Shown piece after piece: positions 17,771 to 26,384 of a stretch of 37,881 nucleotides of DNA. The position numbers and the translations under genes were made by a program. How positions within the stretch are numbered: position 1 is the stretch's first letter; each line of letters opens with the position of its first letter. The DNA is taken from NCBI GenBank assembly GCA_019752375.1, contig JAIEMG010000209.1:1-37881 (forward strand). Direction: 5' to 3'. The notes beneath the pieces were generated by a model. The model worked only from the letters and a program-made list of their open reading frames with translations. It did not search any database and was not told the origin of the DNA. The stretch comes from Gemmataceae bacterium (GTDB lineage: Bacteria; Planctomycetota; Planctomycetia; Gemmatales; Gemmataceae).

Positions 17771-20080
17771 TCAGAACCACCCGCCGACCGCGGCCTGGTC
17801 GTCGACGGTGCCGAAGTTGTCGATCCGCAGCGTGTTGCCGGCGTTGTAATTAGTGTTCGTCAGACTCAAAAACCACTGGTGCGTGCTGGCGCGGAAGACG
17901 CCGATCAGGCTCTTTCCGTTGGCCAACCACGTGGCGATCACCGCCTGATCGCCGACGGTGCCGAAGTCGTCGATCTGCTGTGTATTGATGGCTTGGTAGT
18001 TCGTGTTGGTCCGACTCAGGAACCACTGGCCGGTGTTCGGGCGGAACACGCCGATGCGTGCGATCCCTTCGGAGAAGTAATCGCCGACGCGCGCCTGGTC
18101 GCCGACCGTGCCGAAGTTGTCGATCTGCTGTGTGTTGGCGGGCGTGTAATTCGAGTTGGTCTGGCTCAGGAACCACTGGCTGGTGCTCGGTCGGAACACG
18201 CCGATCCGCTTACCGACACCTCCGAACCAGTTGCCGACCACGGGCTGATCGCCGAAGGTGCCGAAGTTGTCGATCTGAAACGTGTTGGCGGCGCTATAGT
18301 TGGTATTGGTTCTGCTCAGGAACCACTGCCCCGTGGCGGGACGGAAGACGCCGATGTAGTCGACGCTGTTGCCCGGTCCGCCGGCCCAGTGGCCGACGAC
18401 CGGGATGTCGCCGACGGTGCCGAAGTTGTCGATCTGAAATGTGTTGGCCGCGGTGTAGTTGGTATTCGTCTTGCTCAGGAACCACTGGCTGGTGCTGGGA
18501 CGGAACACACCGACACGCGAGACGCCGTCGCCGAGCCAATCGCCCTGGACGGCGATGTCGCCCGGGGCGCCGAAGTTATCGATTTGTTGCGTGTTGGCCG
18601 GCGTGTAGTTGGTGTTGGTTTCGCTCAGGAACCACTGGCTCGTGCTCGGTCGGAAGACACCGAGCAAGTCCTGCGTGTCTCCGATCAGGCGCGGCGCGTA
18701 AAAACTGGCCGCGGAGCGGAAGCTGTACCCGCCCAGCACAATCTGACCGCTCGCCGGGTCGATGGCGACGCCGGTACACTGGGCATCGTCTTGCTGCTCG
18801 ATCGTTTCGGCGCCCGTCCCCCCGAAGAATGTGCGATCCAGCGTGCCATCCGGGTTCAGCCGGATGACACCGAACACGTTTTGCTGAGACGATTTGCTCA
18901 CCGTCCCCGCCACGACGACCTTCCCTTGTCCGCTGACCGCCACGCCGGAAGCTCGGTCCGTGAGAGGACTGCCCGCGAGATCAAATTTCAGTGTCAGCGC
19001 GCCCGTTGTGCCGAACGCCGTGTTCAAAGAACCGTTGGAATTGAGCTGGGCAATCGCGAAGTCATAATCGGTGCCGCTTATCTGGGAGAACCCCGCAACC
19101 ACGATCTTGTCGGAGGAGAAACGGATCGCCGTCGCCTGGTCATCGGTGCCGGTGCCGAAATTGAAATTCTTCAGGCCCGTCCCATTGAAGGTGGAGTCGA
19201 GTTGACCATTGATGAGGAGTTGGGCGACGGCAAAGTTCTTGCCAATGTTGGTCGCGGTCGAGCCGATCACGTCGATTTTGGTGCCGTTGACAGCAATGCC
19301 GTTGGCCACGTCCTGGAGGCTGCCCCCCAGGTTAAAGGACACGAACTTCTTGCCGGTGCCATTGAAGCTCGCATCCAGGCCCCCCGACGGAGTCACGGCA
19401 GCGATGGCAAAGTCCTTGTCTGTCTCGGAACGGTCCGATGCACCCGCCAGGAGGATGTCGCCATTCCCATAGAGGGTCACGGCATTCGCGCGATCGTTAT
19501 TGGATCCGCCACCGGCAAAATCGATGGTGCGCATGCCCGTGCCGTTGAACGAGGAATCGAGTGTCCCACCGGGCAAGAGGCGGGCCACGGCAAAATCGTC
19601 CTGGGAACCGATCGTGGCATGGCCCCCCACGATGATGTTGCCGTTCACCGGGTCAATGACGACGGAGGTAGCAATGCTGATCGAAGCAGAAGGAAAGCTG
19701 AAGTGGATGGTTCCAGGGACGGCGGCCCCGGGGTTGAAGGAGGAATCGAGCAGCCCGTTGGGGAGAAACCGGGCGACGCCGAAGTCGACCCCGCTGGAGG
19801 TGTCGACCGATCCGACCAGCACGGTCCGACCTTGACTATCGACGGCAATGCCGCGCGACTGGCTGTTGTTGCTTCCACCGCCAAGGAAATTCACGCTGCC
19901 GGAATTCATCAGCAATCCCGCACTGCTGGGCGTCGTGCGGTCTTCGAGCGGCTCGAGGTGGAGCCGTGCCCGGAAACGATCCGCGGGCAGCCGACGCCGC
20001 TGCCGCGCCCCGACACCGGGAACCGACTCTCGCCACGATTGCAGCCAATCGACAAGACGATCGAGCGACGCACCAAACAT
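17771..20080 (-). CDS. Secreted propeller-like protein with delta-60 repeats and six GVFRPSTSQWFLS repeats
   Basis: A 769-residue protein. Residues 42-48 are LEPLEDR, a motif seen near the N-terminus of many large secreted or surface proteins of Gemmata relatives; there is no ordinary signal peptide. From about residue 70 to 430 there are repeats ending GLLDSSFN, GTLDSSFNGTG, GQLDSTFNGTG and similar, of the delta-60 type. The rest is six near-identical units of about 46 residues built around GVFRPSTSQWFLS, TNTNYT and QIDNFGT, resembling FG-GAP/VCBS blades. It probably folds as one or two beta-propellers outside the cell. AAGGGGA precedes the ATG at 20080. Function unknown; adhesion or carbohydrate binding would be guesses. 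The long Asn-Thr-rich repeats differ in composition from neighbouring genes. Confidence 0.85.
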   Translation of the reverse strand: MFGASLDRLVDWLQSWRESVPGVGARQRRRLPADRFRARLHLEPLEDRTTPSSAGLLMNSGSVNFLGGGSNNSQSRGIAVDSQGRTVLVGSVDTSSGVDFGVARFLPNGLLDSSFNPGAAVPGTIHFSFPSASISIATSVVIDPVNGNIIVGGHATIGSQDDFAVARLLPGGTLDSSFNGTGMRTIDFAGGGSNNDRANAVTLYGNGDILLAGASDRSETDKDFAIAAVTPSGGLDASFNGTGKKFVSFNLGGSLQDVANGIAVNGTKIDVIGSTATNIGKNFAVAQLLINGQLDSTFNGTGLKNFNFGTGTDDQATAIRFSSDKIVVAGFSQISGTDYDFAIAQLNSNGSLNTAFGTTGALTLKFDLAGSPLTDRASGVAVSGQGKVVVAGTVSKSSQQNVFGVIRLNPDGTLDRTFFGGTGAETIEQQDDAQCTGVAIDPASGQIVLGGYSFRSAASFYAPRLIGDTQDLLGVFRPSTSQWFLSETNTNYTPANTQQIDNFGAPGDIAVQGDWLGDGVSRVGVFRPSTSQWFLSKTNTNYTAANTFQIDNFGTVGDIPVVGHWAGGPGNSVDYIGVFRPATGQWFLSRTNTNYSAANTFQIDNFGTFGDQPVVGNWFGGVGKRIGVFRPSTSQWFLSQTNSNYTPANTQQIDNFGTVGDQARVGDYFSEGIARIGVFRPNTGQWFLSRTNTNYQAINTQQIDDFGTVGDQAVIATWLANGKSLIGVFRASTHQWFLSLTNTNYNAGNTLRIDNFGTVDDQAAVGGWF

Positions 20081-20672
20081 GGGTTCCCCTTATCTCAATT
20101 TTGACCGCCCCGAAAGGAATACCGCTGCCGACGAGTGGGTCATTGAGAAGCCCGCCGCCACCAAACCAGCAACGACATCGAATCGTCGCCGACGCTGCCA
20201 TTCCCCTACCGAGCCCTTTCGCGGTGAATGGAAGGGCAGCCGCTCGCGGAGGCGAGATGCAAAAACCTCAGCAATACCCGTGCCACCGCGGAACGAAGAA
20301 GAAGCCTCGGTTGCCGGTATTCGGCGGTAGAACACTGCGACGAACTTGGCGTCGTTTCTGGGCATTGTCGGCGCGACGACGTGACGTTGGCGTGACGGCA
20401 AATGGAGGGAACGGTGCCCCTTGCAAAGAAGAATCGGCATGAGGGCACGAGTCGTCAATCGTGCCGCCATACCGATTCCCAGACTCTTGCATCCAATCCG
20501 AAGGCGCGCGTTTTGAAATTGCGCGTTACGAAAACCCCAAGGAAAATCGCCGGTATCGTTAGCCGGACGCGCAAGCGACGGTGGAACGTAAACCCATCCG
20601 TCGCTTGCGCGTCCGGCTAACGACCCCCGAGCATGTTCTCCCAGCGCGCAACTTCAAAAGGCGAGGGGGGCG
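20081..20672. other. Gene-free stretch between propeller and response regulator genes
   Basis: About 590 bases in which I find no convincing coding sequence. Short open frames on both strands lack ribosome binding sites and protein-like composition. The upstream part should hold the promoter of the propeller gene. The only clear structure is the perfect hairpin at 20557-20622. Confidence 0.6.
20557..20622. repeat. Perfect 25-bp hairpin
   Basis: Arms of 25 bases at 20557-20581 (starting CGTTAGCCGGACGCGCAAGC) and 20598-20622 are exact reverse complements around a 16-base loop. There is no T-tract, so it is more likely a dispersed palindromic repeat than an intrinsic terminator, although it does lie beyond the 3' end of the response regulator gene at 20673-21032. 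Confidence 0.9.
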
Positions 20673-21032
20673 TTAGAGCATGCACTGTTCCAGTCGCCGC
20701 GACAGTTCCTCGGGTTCGACCGGCTTGGCCAGGAAAACGTCAAACCCCGCCTGCATTGCCTCGTGCGCCGCTTGGTGATAGGCCGTCAGAGCAATGAGGC
20801 GGATGGTGCCGCCGAGCCGGTTCCGCAGCCGGCGAGCAACCTCGAAGCCGTCGTATCCTGGCAAGCCCACGTCCACCACAGCCGCATCCGGTCGCCACTG
20901 CACCGCTTTGTTGACCCCGGCGGGACCATCGGCAGCCTCCTGCACGTCATAGCCCATGATTCTCAACAGATGCGCCAGGCTCTCCCGAATGTCGTTATTG
21001 TCCTCGACGAGGAGGACGCGATGGCACACCAT
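20673..21032 (-). CDS. Single-domain response regulator (CheY-like)
   Basis: A 119-residue receiver domain with no output domain. It starts MVCHRVLLVEDNNDIRESLA with acidic residues at 10-11. The phospho-acceptor Asp is at 54 in AVVDVGLPGYDGFEVA. The switch Thr is at 83 in LIALTAY and the conserved Lys at 103 in FLAKPVEPEE. GAGGT lies upstream of the ATG at 21032. The kinase partner is not in the window. It is divergent from a second stand-alone receiver starting at 21311, a gap of 278 bases with no other gene, so they may share regulation and work in one phosphorelay. Domain-only regulators usually act by protein binding or as phosphate sinks. Confidence 0.88.
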   Translation of the reverse strand: MVCHRVLLVEDNNDIRESLAHLLRIMGYDVQEAADGPAGVNKAVQWRPDAAVVDVGLPGYDGFEVARRLRNRLGGTIRLIALTAYHQAAHEAMQAGFDVFLAKPVEPEELSRRLEQCML

Positions 21033-21310
21033 AGCCGCACCTCGCAATAAAAGCCGCAGCGGCCCCAACGTGAGGACTGCTGCGGCATCGTGTACTGGTG
21101 ATTTGTGCAAATGTGGTGCCGTCAAGGGCAAGGACAGGAGTCTGAAGGACAGGTCCGTCGACGTGCCAGCGACCGCGACCGTTCGAGGGCGCGGCGGCGC
21201 AGTAGGTTCAGCGTAGAATGACAGCGTGCGACACGTACCGCTTCCGGCTTCACCTTCGCCAGGCGAGTGGAGATGTCGGCTGACACGGTTCTGGCAACAC
21301 GAGGCGATCA

Positions 21311-21730
21311 ATGCCGGACACTTCCACGGGCACATGGTCTTCGTCCACCACGGCGTTGCGCGTGTTGATCGTGGAGGACAACACGGATGCCGCGGAGAGT
21401 CTGGCCGCCATTTTCCGCGCGGAAGGGCATCAGGTCGTCATCGCCGCGGACGGGCCAACGGGCATTGAACTGGCACGCATGACCGCTCCCGACGCGGTGC
21501 TTCTGGACATCGGCTTGCCGGGCATGGATGGCTACGAAGTTGCACGATCGATCTATGAGCAGTCAGTGCTCCGTCGGCCGATTCTGGTCGCCGTGACGGG
21601 CCGCGGGAGCGTGGACGATCACCAGCGGTCAACCGCGGCGGGGATCGACCTGCATCTGACCAAGCCGGTGGACCCGGCCATCCTGGTCGGACTCCTCAAC
21701 AGGTTCAAGTCGATCGTGCTTGGAGCATGA
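21311..21730 (+). CDS. Single-domain response regulator (CheY-like)
   Basis: A 139-residue protein with a Ser/Thr-rich leader of about 15 residues followed by one receiver domain: ALRVLIVEDNTDAAESLAAI, Asp66 in AVLLDIGLPGMDGYEVARSI, Thr96 in VAVTGRG and Lys118 in LHLTKPVDPA. All phosphorylation-site residues are present. No output domain follows. Two ATG positions are possible; the one at 21311 gives the full leader and the true start may be later. It is divergently arranged with the receiver gene ending at 21032. Both belong to the same subclass (VEDN, LPG-DG-EVAR), suggesting duplication or a common hybrid histidine kinase elsewhere. Confidence 0.85.
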   Translation: MPDTSTGTWSSSTTALRVLIVEDNTDAAESLAAIFRAEGHQVVIAADGPTGIELARMTAPDAVLLDIGLPGMDGYEVARSIYEQSVLRRPILVAVTGRGSVDDHQRSTAAGIDLHLTKPVDPAILVGLLNRFKSIVLGA

Positions 21731-21799
21731 CGGACGTCGCCGACGCCAGCAGCGACGGCATATGGTGGGTACCCGAGCGAAGCGGAAAGGCCCGCGGCG

Positions 21800-22021
21800 A
21801 TGAGACTGGCGAATCTGAACCCGGCGATCGGGCCGTCCATCGGCATCCAGCTGCAGATCGCATCGGACAACAGTACCGCTACCTGCACCTGCTTGGTCTG
21901 CGCATTGACGTGGAAGGCACCGGCGAGCAGTTCGGGCGAGCTGGAGCTGGCATGGTGGCTGTGTCCGCGCGGGTGTAATGGAGACTGGCCCGAAGCCGTC
22001 ATTCCGGGAGCGGGCCGGTGA
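21800..22021 (+). CDS. Possible small Cys-rich protein
   Basis: A 73-residue frame starting MRLANLNPAIGPSIG with two Cys pairs, TCLVCALTW and WLCPRGCNG, spaced as in a zinc ribbon. The stretch 21731-22136 between a response regulator and csrA otherwise has no clear gene. Against it, the ribosome binding site is weak and open frames occur by chance in such GC-rich DNA. I recognise no family. If real, it would bind zinc. Confidence 0.3.
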   Translation: MRLANLNPAIGPSIGIQLQIASDNSTATCTCLVCALTWKAPASSSGELELAWWLCPRGCNGDWPEAVIPGAGR

Positions 22022-22136
22022 ATTCTCCAGGGCCAGATCGAGATGAACGCCGACGCAGCAAATCAGCCAGGTTCCACCCGCCCGCCGCAAGGTCGTGATG
22101 CTCCTTCGTCATTTCGCAGTCCTTAGGCATTCGTCA

Positions 22137-22331
22137 TTACTCCTCAAGGCTGCTCGCACCCAGTTCTTCGGCGGTCATGGCGGGTGGCTGAATTTCGTTG
22201 CGGAGGATGGGGACGTGGGGTGGCGCCTCTATGCCGATCCGCACGCGGTTGCCGCTGACGGCAACGACCGTGACGATCACATGGGCCCCGATGCACACCT
22301 TCTCGCCAAGCTTCCGTGAGAGAACCAGCAC
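22137..22331 (-). CDS. csrA: CsrA/RsmA carbon storage regulator
   Basis: A 64-residue RNA-binding protein. It begins with GTG and reads VLVLSRKLGEKVCIGAHVIV then TVVAVSGNRVRIGIEAPPHV, followed by PILRNEI, which is the CsrA fold with the conserved LVLSRK strand and the GxxVRIGI and APxxxxxxR elements. The usual ATG is replaced by GTG at 22331, chosen because GGAGGAG lies seven bases upstream and homology starts exactly there. CsrA dimers bind GGA-rich hairpins in mRNA leaders and repress or stabilise translation. The tail after RNEI (about 17 residues) is a little longer than the shortest homologues. It is transcribed away from the 65-residue gene at 22685. Confidence 0.88.
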   Translation of the reverse strand: MLVLSRKLGEKVCIGAHVIVTVVAVSGNRVRIGIEAPPHVPILRNEIQPPAMTAEELGASSLEE

Positions 22332-22684
22332 TGCGCGACTCCTCCATGAGTGAGTGGTGAATTGATTGTGGTGGGGAATATAACTGTAACGACGTTCACA
22401 CTGCAAGGCCAGATCTTGAAAAAACCAGGGAGTAAACCCAACATCTGGGGATAAGCACGCGGGCATGTGACGATGCATTCCATGCCATTGGGCACGCGAT
22501 GTGCATTATCAATCATCGTGCGGCGAAGACTGCAACGTGGGATCGCACGGCCCTCGGCCTATCGGCCATCAAAGCTGGCGAAATGCCAAGCGCGGGCATT
22601 CGTGCTCCCCAAGCGGGAACCGTCGCTCCTCATACCATCAAGGGGCACCCAACGGGGTGCCCCTTTCTCATTGGAGGCGATCCG
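22332..22684. other. Gene-poor intergenic stretch upstream of csrA
   Basis: About 350 bases. Next to csrA the sequence is locally AT-richer (around 22355-22420), consistent with a csrA promoter on the minus strand. The rest shows no convincing coding sequence on either strand. It ends with the GGGGCACC hairpin at 22640-22665 directly before the ribosome binding site of the next gene. Confidence 0.5.
22640..22665. terminator. GC-rich hairpin with short T-run, upstream of small gene
   Basis: AAGGGGCACC at 22640-22649 pairs perfectly with GGTGCCCCTT at 22656-22665 around a six-base loop, and the sequence then reads TCTCATT. It resembles a weak intrinsic terminator or a leader hairpin. It ends about 20 bases before the ATG at 22685, so it could also control that gene's translation. 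Confidence 0.55.
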
Positions 22685-22882
22685 ATGGCACGCACCACAA
22701 TGCGCATGGAGAGGCGTCGCCGTTCATGCCTTCGTCAGCTGATTCGCGATGTCGCTGAAATGGAAGTAGAGCGCCAGCGGCTCGTCATTGAAGGCGAACA
22801 GATGCTGTGTGTGGTCCGCGAAGTCTGCCGCGAAATCGATGCAGCGGTCCGTCGGTTGATTGGTAAGGAAGAGGGGAAATGA
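22685..22882 (+). CDS. Small basic helical protein of unknown function
   Basis: A 65-residue protein starting MARTTMRMERRRRSCLRQLI and continuing as one charged helix (AEMEVERQRLVIEGEQMLCV, EIDAAVRRLIGKEEGK) with a heptad-like pattern, probably a short coiled coil. TTGGAGG ten bases upstream of the ATG at 22685 gives a strong start. The longer open frame extending upstream to 22499 is not protein-like and crosses a hairpin. I recognise no family. The gene is bracketed by a hairpin just upstream and an inverted repeat just after its stop codon. Confidence 0.55.
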   Translation: MARTTMRMERRRRSCLRQLIRDVAEMEVERQRLVIEGEQMLCVVREVCREIDAAVRRLIGKEEGK

Positions 22883-22885
22883 AAA

Positions 22886-22943
22886 TGCCCCGTTGCCAGC
22901 AACCGACGTGTCGCCCATCACGCGGCCGCCGATCAACGGGGCA
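22886..22943. repeat. Inverted repeat after the small gene (terminator-like)
   Basis: TGCCCCGTTG at 22886-22895 is the exact reverse complement of CAACGGGGCA at 22934-22943, with a 38-base loop. It begins four bases after the stop codon at 22882. The large loop makes it an unusual terminator. It shares the AACGGGG word with the hairpin upstream of the gene. The rest of the gap to 23102 shows nothing. Confidence 0.6.
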
Positions 22944-23102
22944 CTCTAATCATAGGGCGCTCACCATCAGAGGTCAATGGCCGCGACATATCCACGGTCC
23001 ATGACCCGTCCGCGGCAGCGTTTTATTCAGCACATTCCTCCGATTCCTCAAACTCGGTGAACTACGTCACCCACGACGCCGCCCGTGCGTGGGGCGTTGG
23101 TG

Positions 23103-26100
23103 CTAACGGGTGATGATTGATCCCGGCACTTGCCAGAGCCGAAGTGTCCGATCGGCACTTCCCGAGACGATCCGTTTGCCGTCCGGACCAAAGGCCACCG
23201 TGCGCGCCGCACCGCAATGGCCGCGAAACGTGTGAATCGCTTCGCCCTTCGCCACGTCCCAGAGCCTGGCCGTCCAGTCATCGCTGGCCGAGGCGAGGCA
23301 GCGGCCGTCGGCACTGAACGCCAGGCCGCAGACGGCTGCGGTGTGGCCGCACAGTTCGCGCACCTCCCTTCCGGTGCGCGGGTCCCAGAGCTTCACCACG
23401 CCGTCGTTGGATGCCGAGGCCAGCAGTGTACCGGCGGGGTGAAAGGCCACAGCGGTCAGTCGGCTGGTGTGGCCGCGCAGGGTGCGGATCTCCTTGCCGC
23501 TGGCGGTGTCCCAGAGCTTCACCGATTGATCGTGACTGGCGGAGGCGAGCCAGAGATCGTCGGCGCTGAATGCCACTGCAATGGCAGGTTCCGCGTGGCC
23601 TTCCATGAGGTGCAGCGGCTTGCGCGTCTGGACGTCCCAGATGCGTACCGTGTGCCGCCACTCGGCTGCGGCCAGCCACTTGCCGTCGCTACTGAATGCG
23701 ACGCCAAGAACGGGGCCGGCACCGAAGCCGGCGCACAGGCCCGCATCCTTGCCGGTGTCGCCGTCGTGGAGGGCGATGGCTCCGCTCGACATGCCCAGCG
23801 CCAGGAGCTTGCCCCTGGGAGCGACGGCGAACGAATGGTACGCACCGCGCAAGGGATCCATCCGCACGCTATGGAGCACCTGGCCGGAATCGGCATCCCA
23901 CAGTTTTAGCTCGGAATCGTAGCTGAGCGAAGCGATCCGCCGGCCGTCGACGCTGAAACCGGCGCCGATGACGCGCTCGTTGTGGCCGTGCAGCGTGCCG
24001 GAATCCGCATTCTCGTTCCAGTGCGACGCGTCCCAGACACGCACGGCACGGTCGGCGCTTGCTGAGAGCAGTCGCAAGCCATCGGGGCTGAAGGTCAGGC
24101 TGCGCACCACGTCGCTGTGGCCGCGCAGCGTGATCGCCAGCTGGCCGCGGGCCATGTCCCAGACCTTGATCGAGCGGTCCTGGCTGCCGGTGACCAGGCG
24201 GCGCCCGTCAGGACTGAAGGCAACTGAAAAGACCGGATAGGTATGGCCATCCAGGCTGAAGACCTCCCGGCCGTCGGCCACATTCCAGACCTTGACGGTA
24301 CCGAGGCCGCCTTGCAGCGTGTCGCCGTCGCCCGCAGCGAGCAGCCGGCCATCGGGACTGAACGCCAGGTGCTTGGGTGCAGCCTGATGGCCGAGCAACA
24401 CGCGCAGTTCCGCGCCGGTGTCCAGGTCCCAGAGGCGGATGACGTTGTCGCTACCCCCGGTGGCGAGGAGCCGGTTGTCGGGGCGGAGCGCCAGGCCGTA
24501 TTGCTGGCCGCTCTTCGGTTCGATCGTGCGGATGGCCTGGCCCGTGGCGACGTCCCAAAGCTTCACGGCATCGCCGCTGACTGACGCAAGCAGCCGGCCA
24601 TCCGCGCTGAAGGCGACGCGGATCACGATGCCCGTGTGCGCCGGCAGCGCGTGCAGGAGCTGGCCATCGGCGTCCCAGATCTTGACGGTCCGGTCCCAGC
24701 TGCCGGACGCGAAGCGCTGACCGTCCGCGCTGGCAGCCAGGCAATGAATCACGTCGGCATGTCCTTGCAGCGTTTGCAGCTCCTTGCCGGTGGCGGTGTC
24801 CCAGATCTTGATGAGCCGATCGTGGCCCGCCGAGACGATCCGGCTGCCGTCCCGGCAGAAGACGGCACCGGAGACCGGCGCTCCGTGGCCGCGCAGGATC
24901 AACAGGTCGGTGTGACACAGGCGCTGGAGACAGGCCCACTCCCAGCCGCGCCGGCCGGGCGGGCACTCGTCGAGCAACTGGGTGGCCCGCGCCAGGTTGT
25001 TGGCGGCCAGCTCGCGCTCGGCCAGGGCGATGCGTTCGAAGTAGAGATGGCTTTCCAGCGTGTCGCGAGCCTGGGCGTCGGCATCGGCTTTCTCCGCCGC
25101 GGCCTGGACGCGGACCTGCGCCGATCGGGCCTGCTCGCGTTCCAGGAGCACCAGGCCGATCATCAGGGCGACGAAGCCCGTGACGACCAGCGCGGCAAGG
25201 CCCGCCACCATCGGCTTGTGCCGGCGTCCCCAGCGGCGCAACCGTTCGCCGGCCGATTCCGGATAGGCGGCAACCGGCTCATCGGCGAGCCAGCGCTCCA
25301 CGTCGCGCGCCAGGTCCAGTGCCGACGGATAGCGCTGATCCGGATCGCGTGCCAGTGCCCGGCAACAAACCGCGGCCAGTGCGGGCGCCACGCCAAAGCA
25401 TACGTCTTGCGGTCGCGGCGGCTCGGTCTCGCGCACCTGCCGCAACAGGTCGAGCGTGCTGTTGCCGACGAACGGCGGTCGGCCGGTGAGGACTTCGAAC
25501 AGGATCGCCCCCAGGCCGTAAACATCGCTACGTCGATCGAGGCGTTCCCGCTGGCCTGCCGCCTGCTCCGGCGCCATGTACGCGGGCGTGCCGACGACCT
25601 GGCCCGTCAGCGTGTCCTCCGGACGAGCATCGGCTGTGGCTGCCTGGCTCGATGTCTCCTCCGGACTGTCCAGCTCCTTGGCGAACCCCCAGTCGAGCAG
25701 GATCACTTCGCCGAAATCGCCCAGGCCGACGTTGTCACTCTTGAGATCGCGATGAATGATGTTCTGGGAATGCGCATACGCGACGGTGTTGCACACACGG
25801 ATAAACGCGCCGAGCAGTGCGTGCAGGTCAAGCGGCCCGGCAGCACCGGTTGCACGGCGCGCGTGATAGTCCTGAATCGCCTCGGTCAGTGTGCGGCCGC
25901 GGACGAAACGCATCGTGTAGCACGGCGGCTCGCCGTCCTGGCCCGGCAGCAGCTCGTAGACGGGCACGACGCCCGGATGCTGTAGTCGGCCGGTGATCCG
26001 CGCTTCGTGCAGGAAGCGCCGGCCGAGGACCACATCGCCTTGGCGTTCGGGACGCAGTTCCTTGAGCGCCACGTCTCGCTCCAGAACCGTGTCGTAGACG

Positions 26101-26384
26101 AGCCAGACCTGGCCGACTCCGCCGGCAGCATGCAGCCGACGCGCCTGATAGCGGTCGCCGCTCGGATTTGTGGGAGATTCGGCGCTATCGGACGGCGGCG
26201 CGGGCCAGAGCTTTTGCAACATCTGCACGCAATCGAGCGCGTCCTGCAAGCGGCCCTGCAACTCCGGGGGCGGACGGACGCCGGAGGCGGTCGGCGACGG
26301 CGCCCCGGTGACCAGCGCGTCCTCGTAGGCGGCCAGCAGATCGGTGAACCGGTCTTCCAGAGGTTCGCGATCGTGGACACTCAT
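23103..26384 (-). CDS. Membrane Ser/Thr protein kinase with 14 WD40 repeats
   Basis: A 1093-residue protein. The kinase domain spans about residues 78-370: GGVGQVW in the glycine loop, VALK lysine at 108, HRD at 211-213, DWG at 231-233 in place of DFG, and APE at 271-273. DWG is a known conservative variant in planctomycete kinases and keeps the metal-binding Asp. A membrane helix lies at about 392-414, followed by a coiled coil rich in Ala and Glu. The rest holds 14 WD40 blade ends (KIWDTATGKEL to RLWQVPG), enough for two seven-bladed propellers outside the membrane. Its start overlaps the stop of the upstream ECF sigma gene as ATGA, so the two form a tightly coupled operon. Ligand and substrates unknown. 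Confidence 0.92.
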   Translation of the reverse strand: MSVHDREPLEDRFTDLLAAYEDALVTGAPSPTASGVRPPPELQGRLQDALDCVQMLQKLWPAPPSDSAESPTNPSGDRYQARRLHAAGGVGQVWLVYDTVLERDVALKELRPERQGDVVLGRRFLHEARITGRLQHPGVVPVYELLPGQDGEPPCYTMRFVRGRTLTEAIQDYHARRATGAAGPLDLHALLGAFIRVCNTVAYAHSQNIIHRDLKSDNVGLGDFGEVILLDWGFAKELDSPEETSSQAATADARPEDTLTGQVVGTPAYMAPEQAAGQRERLDRRSDVYGLGAILFEVLTGRPPFVGNSTLDLLRQVRETEPPRPQDVCFGVAPALAAVCCRALARDPDQRYPSALDLARDVERWLADEPVAAYPESAGERLRRWGRRHKPMVAGLAALVVTGFVALMIGLVLLEREQARSAQVRVQAAAEKADADAQARDTLESHLYFERIALAERELAANNLARATQLLDECPPGRRGWEWACLQRLCHTDLLILRGHGAPVSGAVFCRDGSRIVSAGHDRLIKIWDTATGKELQTLQGHADVIHCLAASADGQRFASGSWDRTVKIWDADGQLLHALPAHTGIVIRVAFSADGRLLASVSGDAVKLWDVATGQAIRTIEPKSGQQYGLALRPDNRLLATGGSDNVIRLWDLDTGAELRVLLGHQAAPKHLAFSPDGRLLAAGDGDTLQGGLGTVKVWNVADGREVFSLDGHTYPVFSVAFSPDGRRLVTGSQDRSIKVWDMARGQLAITLRGHSDVVRSLTFSPDGLRLLSASADRAVRVWDASHWNENADSGTLHGHNERVIGAGFSVDGRRIASLSYDSELKLWDADSGQVLHSVRMDPLRGAYHSFAVAPRGKLLALGMSSGAIALHDGDTGKDAGLCAGFGAGPVLGVAFSSDGKWLAAAEWRHTVRIWDVQTRKPLHLMEGHAEPAIAVAFSADDLWLASASHDQSVKLWDTASGKEIRTLRGHTSRLTAVAFHPAGTLLASASNDGVVKLWDPRTGREVRELCGHTAAVCGLAFSADGRCLASASDDWTARLWDVAKGEAIHTFRGHCGAARTVAFGPDGKRIVSGSADRTLRLWQVPGSIITR

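Noticed and set aside
16719..17849. A 376-codon plus-strand protein overlapping the protoglobin and norB remnants
   Set aside because: Its first part is out of frame with the protoglobin and only the middle is qNOR-like; it is a fusion of frames in a pseudogene.
17771..18690. CRISPR array, because of regular 135-140 bp DNA repeats
   Set aside because: Repeats are coding, in frame and without unique spacers.
17879..20104. Long open frame (741 codons) antisense to the propeller gene
   Set aside because: Arg/Gly/Val/Asp-rich, repeated in step with the opposite gene and without homology-like motifs; typical antisense opening in GC-rich DNA.
20402..20620. 72-codon frame over the 25-bp hairpin
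   Set aside because: No ribosome binding site and the 3' half is the palindrome itself.
20557..20622. Intrinsic terminator of the response regulator gene
   Set aside because: Long perfect arms and no T-run on either side; a dispersed palindrome is more likely, though termination is not excluded.
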